The notes under the pieces are model-generated. The model saw only the letters and a list, made by a program, of their open reading frames with translations, did no database searches and had not been told where the DNA came from. This document shows positions 10,201 through 18,206 of a DNA stretch of 64,000 bases, in pieces. Made by a program: the position numbers and the translations under genes. The stretch's first letter is position 1; the number at the start of each line of letters is the position of its first letter. Location: assembly GCA_039908525.1 (NCBI GenBank), contig JAMOAY010000015.1, positions 22,934 to 86,933 on the forward strand, written 5' to 3'. Source of the DNA: Magnetaquicoccus sp039908525 (GTDB taxonomy: Bacteria; Pseudomonadota; Magnetococcia; Magnetococcales; Magnetaquicoccaceae).

Positions 10201-10668
10201 GGAGAAGAAGAACAACTGTGTCTGGCGGCCGGCATGGATGGCTACCTGAGAAAACCGTATCGGGCCCAGGAGTTGCTGGCCATCATCGACGGGGTCGTCC
10301 GCACCCGGCAGCCGGAGAGCCAGCAGGGGACCGCGCCAAAAAGCATGGGCATCCTGAAGGAGGTGGCGCTGTCGCCTGCTCTCCTGTCCAGCAAATACGC
10401 GGCCTTTGTGCACGATTTCCCACGTTTCCTCGAAAAGCTGGGCAGTGCTCTTGCCGACCGGAACACGGTTCAGGCCAGCCGGTGGGCAGAGCGAACCAGC
10501 GAGGCGGCACGGGAGATAGGCGGCTGGCAAGTATCCCTCCAGGGCATGCGGTTGCGGAACGAGGTGGAACAGGAGAATTGGCAGGCGGCCCGGGAGGCGT
10601 TGGAACGCCTGGTCGTCCGCTGCCAGGAGGTACGACAGGCCATTCTGGAGAAGGAGCAACACACATGA
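7225..10668 (+). CDS. Membrane hybrid sensor histidine kinase (PAS-HisKA-HATPase-REC-REC)
   Basis: 1147 residues. TM1 at about 32-52, an extracytoplasmic sensor of about 265 residues, TM2 at about 320-340, a PAS domain from about 352 (DAIITIDMNGRVEEFN), HisKA with phospho-acceptor His504 (NMSHEIRTP), and an HATPase with the N box LVNNAIKFTEEGE and GTGLGLTISK. Two receivers follow. The first (about 758-880) is degenerate: its acidic pocket reads LLADGH and its acceptor region VVDHGL. The second is canonical, with VEDN, Asp954 in LMDVQMPEMDG and VTAKS. The C-terminal 100 residues look like an Hpt fold, but the expected His is not visible (AERTSEAAREIG). The upstream open frame to 6721 overlaps the previous gene and is ignored. 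The stop overlaps the next start (ATGA), so the pair is co-translated. Confidence 0.9.
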   Translation: MEAHSQTNSFPPFDRIHKEAFLAGKRVSNSAWIILFLSLISAITATSYVVYQREAEIIQSNKHRELASIAGLKIKEIVQWRQERLLDAERLGKSPVFARVVAEFLKDPNKGEIRTDLRQHLRVEQIGHVYAHVQLLTPEGRPLLAATKDSNDIDPATLHAIRAAIAGRRAVLSDFYRPTDGKIQLDTVTPVGEAEGGPAAVIVLSAHAGDYLYPLVAAWPTPSPSAETLLVMRDGEEVLFLNELRHRAGTALSMRIPITLTDHPSVQAVLGREGIFTGMDYRGIPVLANLMAIPGSSWFMVSKVDTSEILADMHHEANNHIAMVVLSILFTAAVLGFAYRRRQLTEAQINLRDREARFRLSQENALDAIITIDMNGRVEEFNPAAEALFGHSRESLLGQDMADYIIPPEFRQAHKDALLHHANHQEAWANIKRKVELPGLHADGHIIDLEVGLVSLSLGGRRFYTAFLRDITERKQLLKSLHETLEVAESANRMKSEFLANMSHEIRTPMNTIIGMTDLVLKVPLSRQEQRSNLEIVLQSSQSLLELINTILDFSKLDAGMIRLERVAFDLSGLLGKICHTLAIRAHQKGLELYCDIAPELPTTLLGDPLRLGQILLNLVNNAIKFTEEGEVVVRVEEAWRADREAGQSAQGEEIDLRFTVTDTGIGIDPERAPRIFDRFTQVDGSTTRKYGGTGLGLTISKHLVSLMGGRIGLDSAVGLGSRFHFTVRFGIAQRTFLTGTDPELEERRRSPVEDPLTGVRVLLADGHATGRALVKRILTLAGMEVEEAMDTPSWQRACRTAREEGRPFDLLVVDHGLLNKELVPPTTTEQRAGKAARILLLLPAHIGQDHVAFMPWLHAARAERKPVLKFPLLKTLRQLLRGAPAAEEALPMDTAVVRPETPLRILLVEDNPNNQMLATHILRHAGHGVDVANHGREGLLCLEKGAYDLVLMDVQMPEMDGMETTRRIRHKESASNVRRPLPIIAVTAKSTGEEEQLCLAAGMDGYLRKPYRAQELLAIIDGVVRTRQPESQQGTAPKSMGILKEVALSPALLSSKYAAFVHDFPRFLEKLGSALADRNTVQASRWAERTSEAAREIGGWQVSLQGMRLRNEVEQENWQAAREALERLVVRCQEVRQAILEKEQHT

Positions 10669-11066
10669 AAGTTCTCATTGTCGATGACATTCTGGCAAAC
10701 AGGATGCTGTTGCGCAGCATCATGGCGCCCATGGGCAGCTGCGACATGGCCACCAACGGTGTGGAGGCGTTGGAATGGGTGGAGGCCGCCCTGGCCGCAG
10801 GAGAGCCCTACACAGTGATCTTGTTGGATATCATGATGCCGAAAATGGACGGCCAGGCCGCGTTGCAGGCCATACGCATGAAGGAGCAGGCGTATGGCAT
10901 GACGGGAGCCAGGGAATCGGTGATCCTCATGGTGACCGCCGACGGCTCCCCGGATGCCGTCACGCAAGCCTTTTTCAAGGGATACTGCTCTGATTTTCTG
11001 ACCAAACCGATCACCCGCCAGGTGCTGATGGACAAATTGCGGGAGTACCATCTGCCCATGGATTAG
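10665..11066 (+). CDS. Single-domain response regulator (CheY-like receiver)
   Basis: 133 residues, one receiver domain and nothing else. VLIVDDILANRML gives the acidic pair, LLDIMMPKMDG the phospho-acceptor Asp, VTADG the Thr position and LTKPIT the Lys. The start codon overlaps the stop of the hybrid kinase, so it is very likely a partner of that kinase. As the kinase's C-terminal Hpt-like part appears to lack its His, this receiver may be served directly or by another Hpt. Its end overlaps by 4 bases the end of the convergent diguanylate cyclase gene. Confidence 0.9.
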   Translation: MKVLIVDDILANRMLLRSIMAPMGSCDMATNGVEALEWVEAALAAGEPYTVILLDIMMPKMDGQAALQAIRMKEQAYGMTGARESVILMVTADGSPDAVTQAFFKGYCSDFLTKPITRQVLMDKLREYHLPMD

Positions 11067-12868
11067 ACCGTTTCCCTGCCTCGCAGAGCGGCATGCGGCC
11101 CCTCTGTCTGCGGCGGATCTCCCATGGTCGCCGTGTGCAGATCTTCGCCAAAAAACCGAAAGGCGTTACGTCCCGCCTGTTTGGCCTCGTACATGGCCGC
11201 GTCGGCCTGCTTGAGCAGCACCTCCAACTCCTGGGCATGCCGCGGATACAGGGCAATGCCGATGCTGCCGGAAATATTGGCCTCCCCTGCCGTCAACAGG
11301 AAGGGCCGCGCCAGCTCTTCCAGAATGCGCCGGGCGACAAACTCCACATAGTCAACCTGCGCCAACTGGGGCAGGATGATGGTAAACTCATCCCCTCCCA
11401 GGCGGGCAATCAGATCATACTGGCGAACACAGGAGAGCATGCGCCGGGTCGCCTCTTTGAGCAGTTCGTCCCCGGCTTTGTGGCCCATGGTGTCATTGAC
11501 CTGCTTGAAACGGTCCAGATCCAGGAACATAACGGCCACTTCGCCCGAAGAGCGGGAGGCCATGGCGAGGCTTTCACGCAAACGCGCCTGGAATTGCGCC
11601 CGGTTCGGCAGACCGGTCAGGGAATCATGACCCGCGACATGTTTCAAGCGCTCTTCGTTGCGCCGTTGTTCGATCAGATTGGCCAGGGTATAGGAGATCG
11701 TGGTCAGAAAGGCGTCCTCCTCGGCACTGCGCAGATGACCATCCGGCACATAGAGGTTGAGCACCCCCATCAACCGTTCACCAAACAGAATGGGGATACA
11801 GTAATGACCATGCGGCGCCATTTCGGGATGGCGGACTTCGTGCGTCTCGGTGATGTGGTCTGCAAAAATTGTCTCCCGACTTTGGGCCGCGCGACCGCAG
11901 AGACAGTATCCCATGGCAACCTGGGCGCACCGCTCCAGCAGGACGGGGGACAATCCCAGCTGGGCCGCCATGACCAGCTCTTCGCCCCCCTCTGAAACCA
12001 GGAAAATCGATCCTTTGTACTCCAGGGACAACCAGGGAACCGTCAGAATGATCTCCAACACAATGCGCAACTGCTCCGCCATGGAGAGGGGTGCCGCCCC
12101 GGTCTCCAGCACGGCGGTCACCGCCAGACGCGCCGCGTGGGAGCGCGTGCTGGAGGTCTCCATCTGCTGCAACTTCTCTCCCATTTCCTGCATGGCACGC
12201 AGCAGAAGTCCCAACTCATCCTGTTGGACCCTGGGCATCGTGGCGGACCAATGGCCGGCTGCGATCTCTTCCGTAAAACGGATACCCACCTTCAGAGAGT
12301 GGAGGATGGAACGAACGACCAGGATGACCACCACGGTGGAAAAGAGTATGGAAAGCGCCACGAGAACGGTGAAATCCCGTTTCATATGTGCCCGGATCTT
12401 CTCCCTGTCGCGCATCATCCCGGTGGAACGTTGCTCCAACAGATCATGAAGGCGGCGGGCCACCGGCACAACCTCCTGTTCGACCGCACGAAGCGTCTCC
12501 GTCGCGGATGGGGCATGTATTTCAACGCTGCTTTTAAAGAGCTCCCGGTAGCGTTGAACTAGATGGAGCGCCTCCTCCCACTCACTGCGCTCTGCAAACA
12601 ACGGCAGGGCCCGTTCATCCTGAAGGGTGCCATGGAGGTGATCCAGTTTATCCATGACCCGTTTCGCCCAATGGGGGTCCATGCGCAACAAATAGTTCTT
12701 TTCATGGCGTCTGGCATTTTGCAAGTCATCCATCATGCCGGTCAAAAACATGGAATCCTCGTTTGTTTTTTCCAAAACACCCACACCTTGCCATGCCACG
12801 GAGGCAAGATTCAGGGTCAGGCCGATCATGACCAGGAAGCCGAACAATAATTTATGTCGTATGTACAT
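11063..12868 (-). CDS. Membrane diguanylate cyclase (helical sensor-HAMP-GAF-GGDEF)
   Basis: Makes c-di-GMP from two GTP. 601 residues: TM1 at about 5-25, a helical extracytoplasmic sensor with NARRHEKNYLLRM that recalls HBM or four-helix-bundle sensors, TM2 near 168-188, HAMP, a GAF domain containing GYCLCGRAAQ, then GGDEF. The active site is intact (RLGGDEFTIILP at about 490, with LDLDRFKQVNDTMGH upstream). An RxxD inhibitory I-site (RQYD) lies five residues before GGDEF, so product inhibition is expected. The frame is open to 13102, but the ATG at 12868 (MYIRHK) begins directly before TM1 and has GGAG upstream. The GAF-GGDEF half closely resembles the protein at 59037-61355. The convergent stop overlaps the receiver gene. 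Confidence 0.92.
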   Translation of the reverse strand: MYIRHKLLFGFLVMIGLTLNLASVAWQGVGVLEKTNEDSMFLTGMMDDLQNARRHEKNYLLRMDPHWAKRVMDKLDHLHGTLQDERALPLFAERSEWEEALHLVQRYRELFKSSVEIHAPSATETLRAVEQEVVPVARRLHDLLEQRSTGMMRDREKIRAHMKRDFTVLVALSILFSTVVVILVVRSILHSLKVGIRFTEEIAAGHWSATMPRVQQDELGLLLRAMQEMGEKLQQMETSSTRSHAARLAVTAVLETGAAPLSMAEQLRIVLEIILTVPWLSLEYKGSIFLVSEGGEELVMAAQLGLSPVLLERCAQVAMGYCLCGRAAQSRETIFADHITETHEVRHPEMAPHGHYCIPILFGERLMGVLNLYVPDGHLRSAEEDAFLTTISYTLANLIEQRRNEERLKHVAGHDSLTGLPNRAQFQARLRESLAMASRSSGEVAVMFLDLDRFKQVNDTMGHKAGDELLKEATRRMLSCVRQYDLIARLGGDEFTIILPQLAQVDYVEFVARRILEELARPFLLTAGEANISGSIGIALYPRHAQELEVLLKQADAAMYEAKQAGRNAFRFFGEDLHTATMGDPPQTEGPHAALRGRETV

Positions 12869-13119
12869 AAGGTCTGCACTCCACCCCAATGTGCAGGGAG
12901 ACCCCGCACGCCCTTTCCCGGATGCTAACAGACGAAAAGCCCTGCTGTAAAATGGAAAAGCGGATCTGTCGCACGGGAACATTGGCCAACCCTTGACCAT
13001 CCGGCCTGGTGTGCGCATGCTTCCCCGAAGATGGAAAGGGTGGTCTGGCGGTCGTCCACTGCGTTGACCCGCCCGCCAGGGGGCACGAATCAACCCGCAC
13101 AATAGAAGACAGGCATGTG

Positions 13120-13941
13120 ATGACCATCCGGCAGATTGGCGTGTGGATTGTTGCCCTCCTCTGTGCGCAGGGCGTTGCCCTGGCCGAGAGTGGCCCGTCG
13201 GACGAAAGCCGATTTGTTGCCAGACACGGTGCCATGCCCTTCTACGATCGCTATCTCTACCCGGGCGGAGGGGTGGCCATGTCGTTGAAAACTCTCTCTC
13301 TGCCAGAGGAGCGGATCATGGTCCTCACCTTTGACGACGGCCCCGACAGCCGGGATCTCGCGATCACGGCGCTGCTTGCAAAACAGGAGATACCGGCCAC
13401 CTTTTTCTACGTCGGCAGCAAGGTGCGGGCGATGTCGGAGATCGTCCAGGAGGTGATGGCGGGCCAGCACGAAATCGGCTTTCACTCCCTTCGGCACCAA
13501 AGGCTGAGTTGGTTTGCCCAGTCCAGCCTGGACGAAGAGTTTCGTCAAGGCAGGCAGATCATGGATGGTCTGGGGATCACTCTGACCTGGTTTCGTCCCC
13601 CCTACGGCGACTTCAACGACAGAGTGGTGCGGTCTGCCCGGCAACAGGGCATGGAGACCCTTCTCTGGACCATCGATTCCAGGGATTGGGCAGGCGGCAG
13701 TGCAAAAACCATCGCCGAGCGCGTCATTCGGCGTTTTCATCCGGGTGCCGTGCTGCTCTTCCACAGTACCCGCACCGCTTCGCTTCAGGCTCTGCCGGAG
13801 GTGCTGAAGGCTGCCGAGAAGGAGCATTACCGTTTTGTCACTCTGGCAGAGTGGCGGCGTACCATCCAGGCTGCCCATTGCCGGTTGCACAAAGACTCCT
13901 GTGCGGCTGCTCCACCCCCCGGGGACGCGGAACAACCGTGA
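13120..13941 (+). CDS. Exported polysaccharide deacetylase (NodB domain)
   Basis: 273 residues: a signal peptide (IGVWIVALLCAQGVALAES), then a carbohydrate esterase family 4 NodB domain. The motifs are in order: TFDDGPDSR with the catalytic and metal Asp, GFHSLRHQRLS with the two metal His, RPPYGDFND, and WTIDSRDW. Such enzymes remove acetyl groups from N-acetylglucosamine polymers such as peptidoglycan, chitin or poly-GlcNAc; the substrate cannot be told here. The ATG at 13120 is chosen over the longer frame from 13009 because it places the signal peptide at the N-terminus. It lies between two c-di-GMP genes, which suggests (inference) that it modifies a c-di-GMP-controlled surface polymer. 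Confidence 0.9.
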   Translation: MTIRQIGVWIVALLCAQGVALAESGPSDESRFVARHGAMPFYDRYLYPGGGVAMSLKTLSLPEERIMVLTFDDGPDSRDLAITALLAKQEIPATFFYVGSKVRAMSEIVQEVMAGQHEIGFHSLRHQRLSWFAQSSLDEEFRQGRQIMDGLGITLTWFRPPYGDFNDRVVRSARQQGMETLLWTIDSRDWAGGSAKTIAERVIRRFHPGAVLLFHSTRTASLQALPEVLKAAEKEHYRFVTLAEWRRTIQAAHCRLHKDSCAAAPPPGDAEQP

Positions 13942-14027
13942 AAATTATCCTTGATTTTCCAGCAAAATGAGTGCATTGTTGTCCCCCGGATGATCGGTAG
14001 TCACACGTTAGCCAAGCGAGGTAAACC

Positions 14028-15308
14028 ATGCCCGCATCGACCACCCAGTCGGATCTCAAAAGCATCAAAAAGATCTCCGTCTCCGACTTGAAACCCGGTA
14101 TGGTGATCAGTGGCTATGTGTGCGACTGGGGGGGGGATCCGGCCCACTGGGGACGCAAGACCATCCGCCAAACGGAAGAGATCGCCAAGATCCGGGAAAA
14201 CGGCATCGAAGAGGTCTATATCGATACCAGCGTGGGTCTGGATGTGGCCGATGCGCCCACCCTCCTGGAGGTCAAGGCGACCGTGGGTCGGGAGATCAAA
14301 AAGATCGGCCAGCAACGCGAGACGCCTGCTTCCCCCCCGGTTGCCCGGAATGTCTCCATGCAGGACGAGTTGGCCAACGCCAGGAAAGTGACCGATCATG
14401 CCAGGCAGGTGGTCGCCGACGTATTGACCGATGTCCGCCTGGGCAAGCAGTTGGAGCTGGAACCGGTCAAGGAGGCTGTGGAGAGGATGGCCGAGTCCGC
14501 CTTCAACAACCCCGGCGCCATCCTCAGCCTGAGCCTCATCAAGCGCAAAGACGAATACACTTTCATGCACTCCGTCAACGTCGGGGTTTTCCTGATGTCC
14601 TACTGTCACACCATGGGCATGGACCGGGAGCAGGTCATTCTGGCGGGCATCGGCGGCATGTTGCATGATACCGGTAAAATGAGGGTTCCCATTGAAATCA
14701 TCAACAGCCCCAACAAATTGACGGATGCAGAGTTTGATACGATGAAGGCCCATCCCCGTTTCAGCGGGGAGATTCTGCGCGAGACACCGGGCATCAGCCC
14801 GTTGTCGATAGAGGTGGCCGAGCAGCACCACGAACGGTTCAACGGCAGCGGCTACCCCAGGAAGCTGGTCGGTGCAGAAATCGGCCTGTTCGGCCAGATG
14901 GCGGCCATTGTCGATGTCTATGATGCCATCACCAGCAACCGCAGCTATCACCAGGGCATGGCGAGTCATGAAGCCCTGGAAAAGATGTATGAATGGTGCA
15001 AACACCATTTCGACCTGGCGCTTTTCCAACAGTTTGTCCAGTGTGTGGGCATCTATCCCGTCGGCAGTCTGGTTCGCCTGGAGAATGATCAGGTCGGTGT
15101 GGTGGTGGAAAACCATCGCGAGGCGTTGCTGCTGCCGGTGGTACGGGTGATCCTCGATGCCAAACGCAAGTGCGCCATTCAACCGACCACGGTGGATCTG
15201 CTGACCGTCGCCGACAGACGGGGCTACCGCATCCTCAACCACGAATCGGCCACCAAGTGGGGCATCGACCCCAAAAAGTACATGCCCCGACCTGAGCTCT
15301 ACCGATAG
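14028..15308 (+). CDS. HD-GYP domain c-di-GMP phosphodiesterase with DUF3391
   Basis: 426 residues, cytoplasmic. The N-terminal DUF3391-like region (about 15-140) starts ISVSDLKPGMVISGYV and includes EEVYIDTSVG. The HD-GYP domain has HDTGKMRVP near residue 212 and the signature HHERFNGSGYP near 268, both with metal-ligand His and Asp, so hydrolysis of c-di-GMP is likely. The C-terminal region has the beta segment VGSLVRLENDQVGVVVE common to this family. GAGG lies 6 bases before the ATG. It is in the same direction as the deacetylase, 86 bases downstream, and may share its transcript. It ends in a palindrome shared with the convergent gene. Confidence 0.93.
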   Translation: MPASTTQSDLKSIKKISVSDLKPGMVISGYVCDWGGDPAHWGRKTIRQTEEIAKIRENGIEEVYIDTSVGLDVADAPTLLEVKATVGREIKKIGQQRETPASPPVARNVSMQDELANARKVTDHARQVVADVLTDVRLGKQLELEPVKEAVERMAESAFNNPGAILSLSLIKRKDEYTFMHSVNVGVFLMSYCHTMGMDREQVILAGIGGMLHDTGKMRVPIEIINSPNKLTDAEFDTMKAHPRFSGEILRETPGISPLSIEVAEQHHERFNGSGYPRKLVGAEIGLFGQMAAIVDVYDAITSNRSYHQGMASHEALEKMYEWCKHHFDLALFQQFVQCVGIYPVGSLVRLENDQVGVVVENHREALLLPVVRVILDAKRKCAIQPTTVDLLTVADRRGYRILNHESATKWGIDPKKYMPRPELYR

Positions 15309-15329
15309 ACCGCCGTTGGGTCTTAGGAA

Positions 15330-15352
15330 CCAGGGGAGACAATCTCCCCTGG
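15330..15352. repeat. Palindromic intergenic element, copy B
   Basis: Perfect 10-bp stem CCAGGGGAGA/TCTCCCCTGG with a 3-base loop, in the 86-base gap between two convergent genes. It could end transcription from both sides, though neither side has a T-run. It belongs to the family also found at 2454, 25987, 30381 and 38784. Confidence 0.6.
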
Positions 15353-15394
15353 ACCCCATACAACTTTACCTACCCATTCAGCCTTGTCGGCCCA

Positions 15395-17266
15395 CTAGAT
15401 CCTGACCGATTGCAACGTCTCGCGCAGTGCATGGGCACCCTGATTCATCTCATCCACCCGTTCGACAACCGTCTGCCCCAACTGGCTCAACACCCCCAGA
15501 GACTCCTCCACCTGGCCCATGGCCTGCACCATCTCCCCCTTTGCCGGGGTCTCATCCGGTAACTGTTGCACAGCCGCTTGCAACGCCTGCACCCCCCCCT
15601 GCATGGTTTGCGCACTGTCATCCAGGGTCAAGGCAATATTGGAAAACTCCTCCGCCGTCCAATCCAGGGTTTTGGTGTGCACCGAAAGGGTGTTGACCAT
15701 GCCGGCCAAGGTCAATTTCATGCGGGTGAAGGCCAGCGAGATCATGCTGAACTCCAGAAAGCGGGTGCTCAGAGAGGGCGAGGGCGCCAGATCCAGCTGC
15801 ATGATGCGCTCCACCTCCTTGCCCAGATGGGTCAGAGGACGGGTGATCATGCGACCGATAAAGAGCCCCGCCACCAGCATGAAGCAGATGCTGGCCAGGG
15901 CAATCAGCAGACTCCGGCGCATCTCCTGCTTGACACTGCCCAGGAAATCATCCTCGGGAATCACCACGCCCACCGCCCAGTTCAAGCCAAGTTCCGTCGC
16001 GAACGGTTTATAAAATCCATAATAGTTCTGGCCAGATACCGGAAAGGTGATCACCTGCTCCTTCTGCAAGGCAAACAGTTGCTGCTCGCCGAGCCCCAAC
16101 CCGGCACGCATGGCAGCATAAGAGGCCGCAACCACCGGATCGCTGATCTTGCTGACATGGTTCAGACGCACCGCATCGCTGCTGGCGTCCGACTGGGCCA
16201 ACACCTCCCCATAGTTGGGCAGTCCCACCGTCTCCCCCTTGCCGTTCAGAATAAAGGCACGGCCATTTTTCATGATCTCCATATCCCGCAAGAAGAGCGA
16301 GACGGCCTGCAGGCTGATATCGATACCGCTCACCCCCGCCAATTGACCACCCCGCAGCACCGGCGCCGATACGGTAATCCCCACCTGCCGACTGACCACC
16401 CCCTGATATTTTTCTTCCCAGGCGTAGACATCGGTCCAGAACAGTTTCTGTTGTCCCTGGGCGCCCTTGTACCAGGGGCGCGTGCGGGGATCGTAGATCT
16501 TGAGGGGATCCGACTCGCCACGCACCAACTGGCCCTGCTTGTCCTGTTCGTACCAGACGGTTTCCAGATAAGGCGCCAGCCCCTGGGCCACGACCGTGCG
16601 CTCCTCCTCGGTGGCTTTGGGCAATTTGGCCAACCGTTCCATGGCCTGCTTGCTGTCGGCAGAGTCATCCTTGCGGGTGATCACCCGCACATGGATGGTG
16701 CCATCCTGCTCCCGTTTGTTCAACCAGTGGTTGCCCTGTTGATCCCCGTAGTAGACCAGACCGAAATAGGGAAAAAGGTTCAACTGGCCGCGGGTGGTGC
16801 GGTTGAACATTTCCAGGAACGCCAACCCCTCACCCGCCGAGAGGGGGGGAGGTGCGGCATCAGCGCCAGCCTCCGGGGGATCGGTGGGCTTGGCAGAACG
16901 CGAACCTTTGCCGTGCGGTTGCGTACCCAGCAGACCCGACATGGCCAGTCGCTGACCGAAACGGTACTCCGGGTCCGGTTGACCACGCTGCCACTGGGTG
17001 GCGTTCATCTGGACCACCTGGGCAGCGGAGTCCAGATAATAGCTGGTCTTCTCCACCACCCGCTGGCTCACCCGCGTCATCACCTCTTCCGCCAGAACCT
17101 CGATGGAGTGGGTCGCCGAACGGTTGGTGATGAAGATGATCAACAAGGCCACCACGCTGATCAACAGACAAAACACAACTGGCAGGAAATTGCGCAACCG
17201 AACACGCAACTGGGCAGAAGGCGCATTCGGAGCGGCAGGCGGATCAGATTCAACGGTATGAGACAT
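15395..17266 (-). CDS. Cache-type transmembrane sensor without recognisable output domain
   Basis: 623 residues. TM1 at about 28-48, a large periplasmic double-Cache sensor region (YYLDSAAQVVQMNA; the YDPRTRPWYKGA segment is a dCache hallmark; then SGIDISLQAVS), TM2 near 450-470 (LLIALASICFMLVAGLFIG) and a HAMP-like linker (RPLTHLGKEVERI). The last 120 residues are helical and probably coiled-coil. They show no MCP signalling hairpin, GGDEF, kinase or phosphatase motif. The chosen ATG at 17266 has AAGGA about 11 bases upstream; ATG 17278 is possible. Next upstream on the same strand are two PilZ genes. It may signal by protein-protein contact; the partner is unknown. Confidence 0.8.
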   Translation of the reverse strand: MSHTVESDPPAAPNAPSAQLRVRLRNFLPVVFCLLISVVALLIIFITNRSATHSIEVLAEEVMTRVSQRVVEKTSYYLDSAAQVVQMNATQWQRGQPDPEYRFGQRLAMSGLLGTQPHGKGSRSAKPTDPPEAGADAAPPPLSAGEGLAFLEMFNRTTRGQLNLFPYFGLVYYGDQQGNHWLNKREQDGTIHVRVITRKDDSADSKQAMERLAKLPKATEEERTVVAQGLAPYLETVWYEQDKQGQLVRGESDPLKIYDPRTRPWYKGAQGQQKLFWTDVYAWEEKYQGVVSRQVGITVSAPVLRGGQLAGVSGIDISLQAVSLFLRDMEIMKNGRAFILNGKGETVGLPNYGEVLAQSDASSDAVRLNHVSKISDPVVAASYAAMRAGLGLGEQQLFALQKEQVITFPVSGQNYYGFYKPFATELGLNWAVGVVIPEDDFLGSVKQEMRRSLLIALASICFMLVAGLFIGRMITRPLTHLGKEVERIMQLDLAPSPSLSTRFLEFSMISLAFTRMKLTLAGMVNTLSVHTKTLDWTAEEFSNIALTLDDSAQTMQGGVQALQAAVQQLPDETPAKGEMVQAMGQVEESLGVLSQLGQTVVERVDEMNQGAHALRETLQSVRI

Positions 17267-17301
17267 GGCTGTTAGCATCCTTTCACAAACATTCTGATAA
17301 T

Positions 17302-18114
17302 TTATCGCAACAGGCTGGTGCGTCTCTGCAGGTTGCTGCGCTGCACAAAGCTGGCCAATGCGCCGATTGCGCGAGCAACCTGTTGGTCAGGAACCGAAAA
17401 CTGGATCCGGAACAGTTGTTCCCCGTCTTTGGAGTAGCTTCCCAGAACGACGGCTTCCACCTCGACCGTGCCTTCGGGATAGGCGATCGTCATTTCCAGT
17501 TCGGAACCGTCGGCAATCTTGGGAATGGCGCCGGTTCCATAAAAGGCCGCCCCTTTGGCGCTGATCGTGCGGAACTTTGCCTCAAAGGCGATGCCCGAGG
17601 GGCGGACAACGGTCAACACCACGTTCAGGGTCCGATCCACCAGAATCCGCACCACGGCACGCCGTTCCGGCTTCTGCTGCAAAGACTTTGGAAAAGCCAG
17701 GCAGATCCTCCGGGCGGGGGTAATCTGCAGCAGGGTGGTGACACAGACGAGCAGATGGGTTCGCGAAGCAAACTCCAGGCGAATCTCACCCGCACTGCGA
17801 ATTTTCAGATTGCCGATCGGCGGCTCCATGGGGGCCAACAACAGACATCGCGCCTCTTCCAGATGAGTCTTGCCTTGTACCACCTTCCCGTCGCCGCCAT
17901 CCAGCAGTTCCCACTCGAAAAGGGAAAAAAAACTGGCATTGCCGAATGAAACCTCCACCTGTGCCTTGGCCTCATGCACCGCAATCAGCAGGGGGACCAT
18001 CTGGGAGACGACATCCAGGCGTGACTCCCGCACCGCCGAAGCGGCAGGGGTCGAGGAAACTTCCGGACCCTTTTTCTTGAAAAAACCAAAAATGCCTCCA
18101 TCCGACTCAGCCAT
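17302..18114 (-). CDS. PilZ-domain protein, copy 1 (degenerate second motif)
   Basis: 270 residues. A short N-terminal segment GIFGFFKKK is followed by a region of about 120 residues shared with the next gene and a C-terminal PilZ domain (about 145-255). The c-di-GMP-binding RxxxR is present (ERRAVVR), but the second motif reads TISAKG where (D/N)xSxxG is expected, so binding may be weak or altered. It is a tandem paralogue of 18207-19031, with shared blocks such as LLLAP-PPIGNLKIR and TGAIPKIADGS. The frame is open to 18198, but MAESDGG at 18114 matches the start of the paralogue. It is probably co-transcribed with the Cache sensor 35 bases downstream. Confidence 0.82.
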   Translation of the reverse strand: MAESDGGIFGFFKKKGPEVSSTPAASAVRESRLDVVSQMVPLLIAVHEAKAQVEVSFGNASFFSLFEWELLDGGDGKVVQGKTHLEEARCLLLAPMEPPIGNLKIRSAGEIRLEFASRTHLLVCVTTLLQITPARRICLAFPKSLQQKPERRAVVRILVDRTLNVVLTVVRPSGIAFEAKFRTISAKGAAFYGTGAIPKIADGSELEMTIAYPEGTVEVEAVVLGSYSKDGEQLFRIQFSVPDQQVARAIGALASFVQRSNLQRRTSLLR

Positions 18115-18206
18115 GCCCAACCACTCCCCCTGCAACTGGATTTTGGCCGCCCGACAGGGACAACACGCCGCCAACCAGGCAGGCGCTGCCGGACACACTC
18201 ATCTGT

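Noticed and set aside
7171..10662. A 1163-codon open frame antisense to the hybrid kinase
   Set aside because: Its protein has no domain, and the opposite strand encodes a textbook kinase. Long antisense frames are expected in GC-rich coding sequence.
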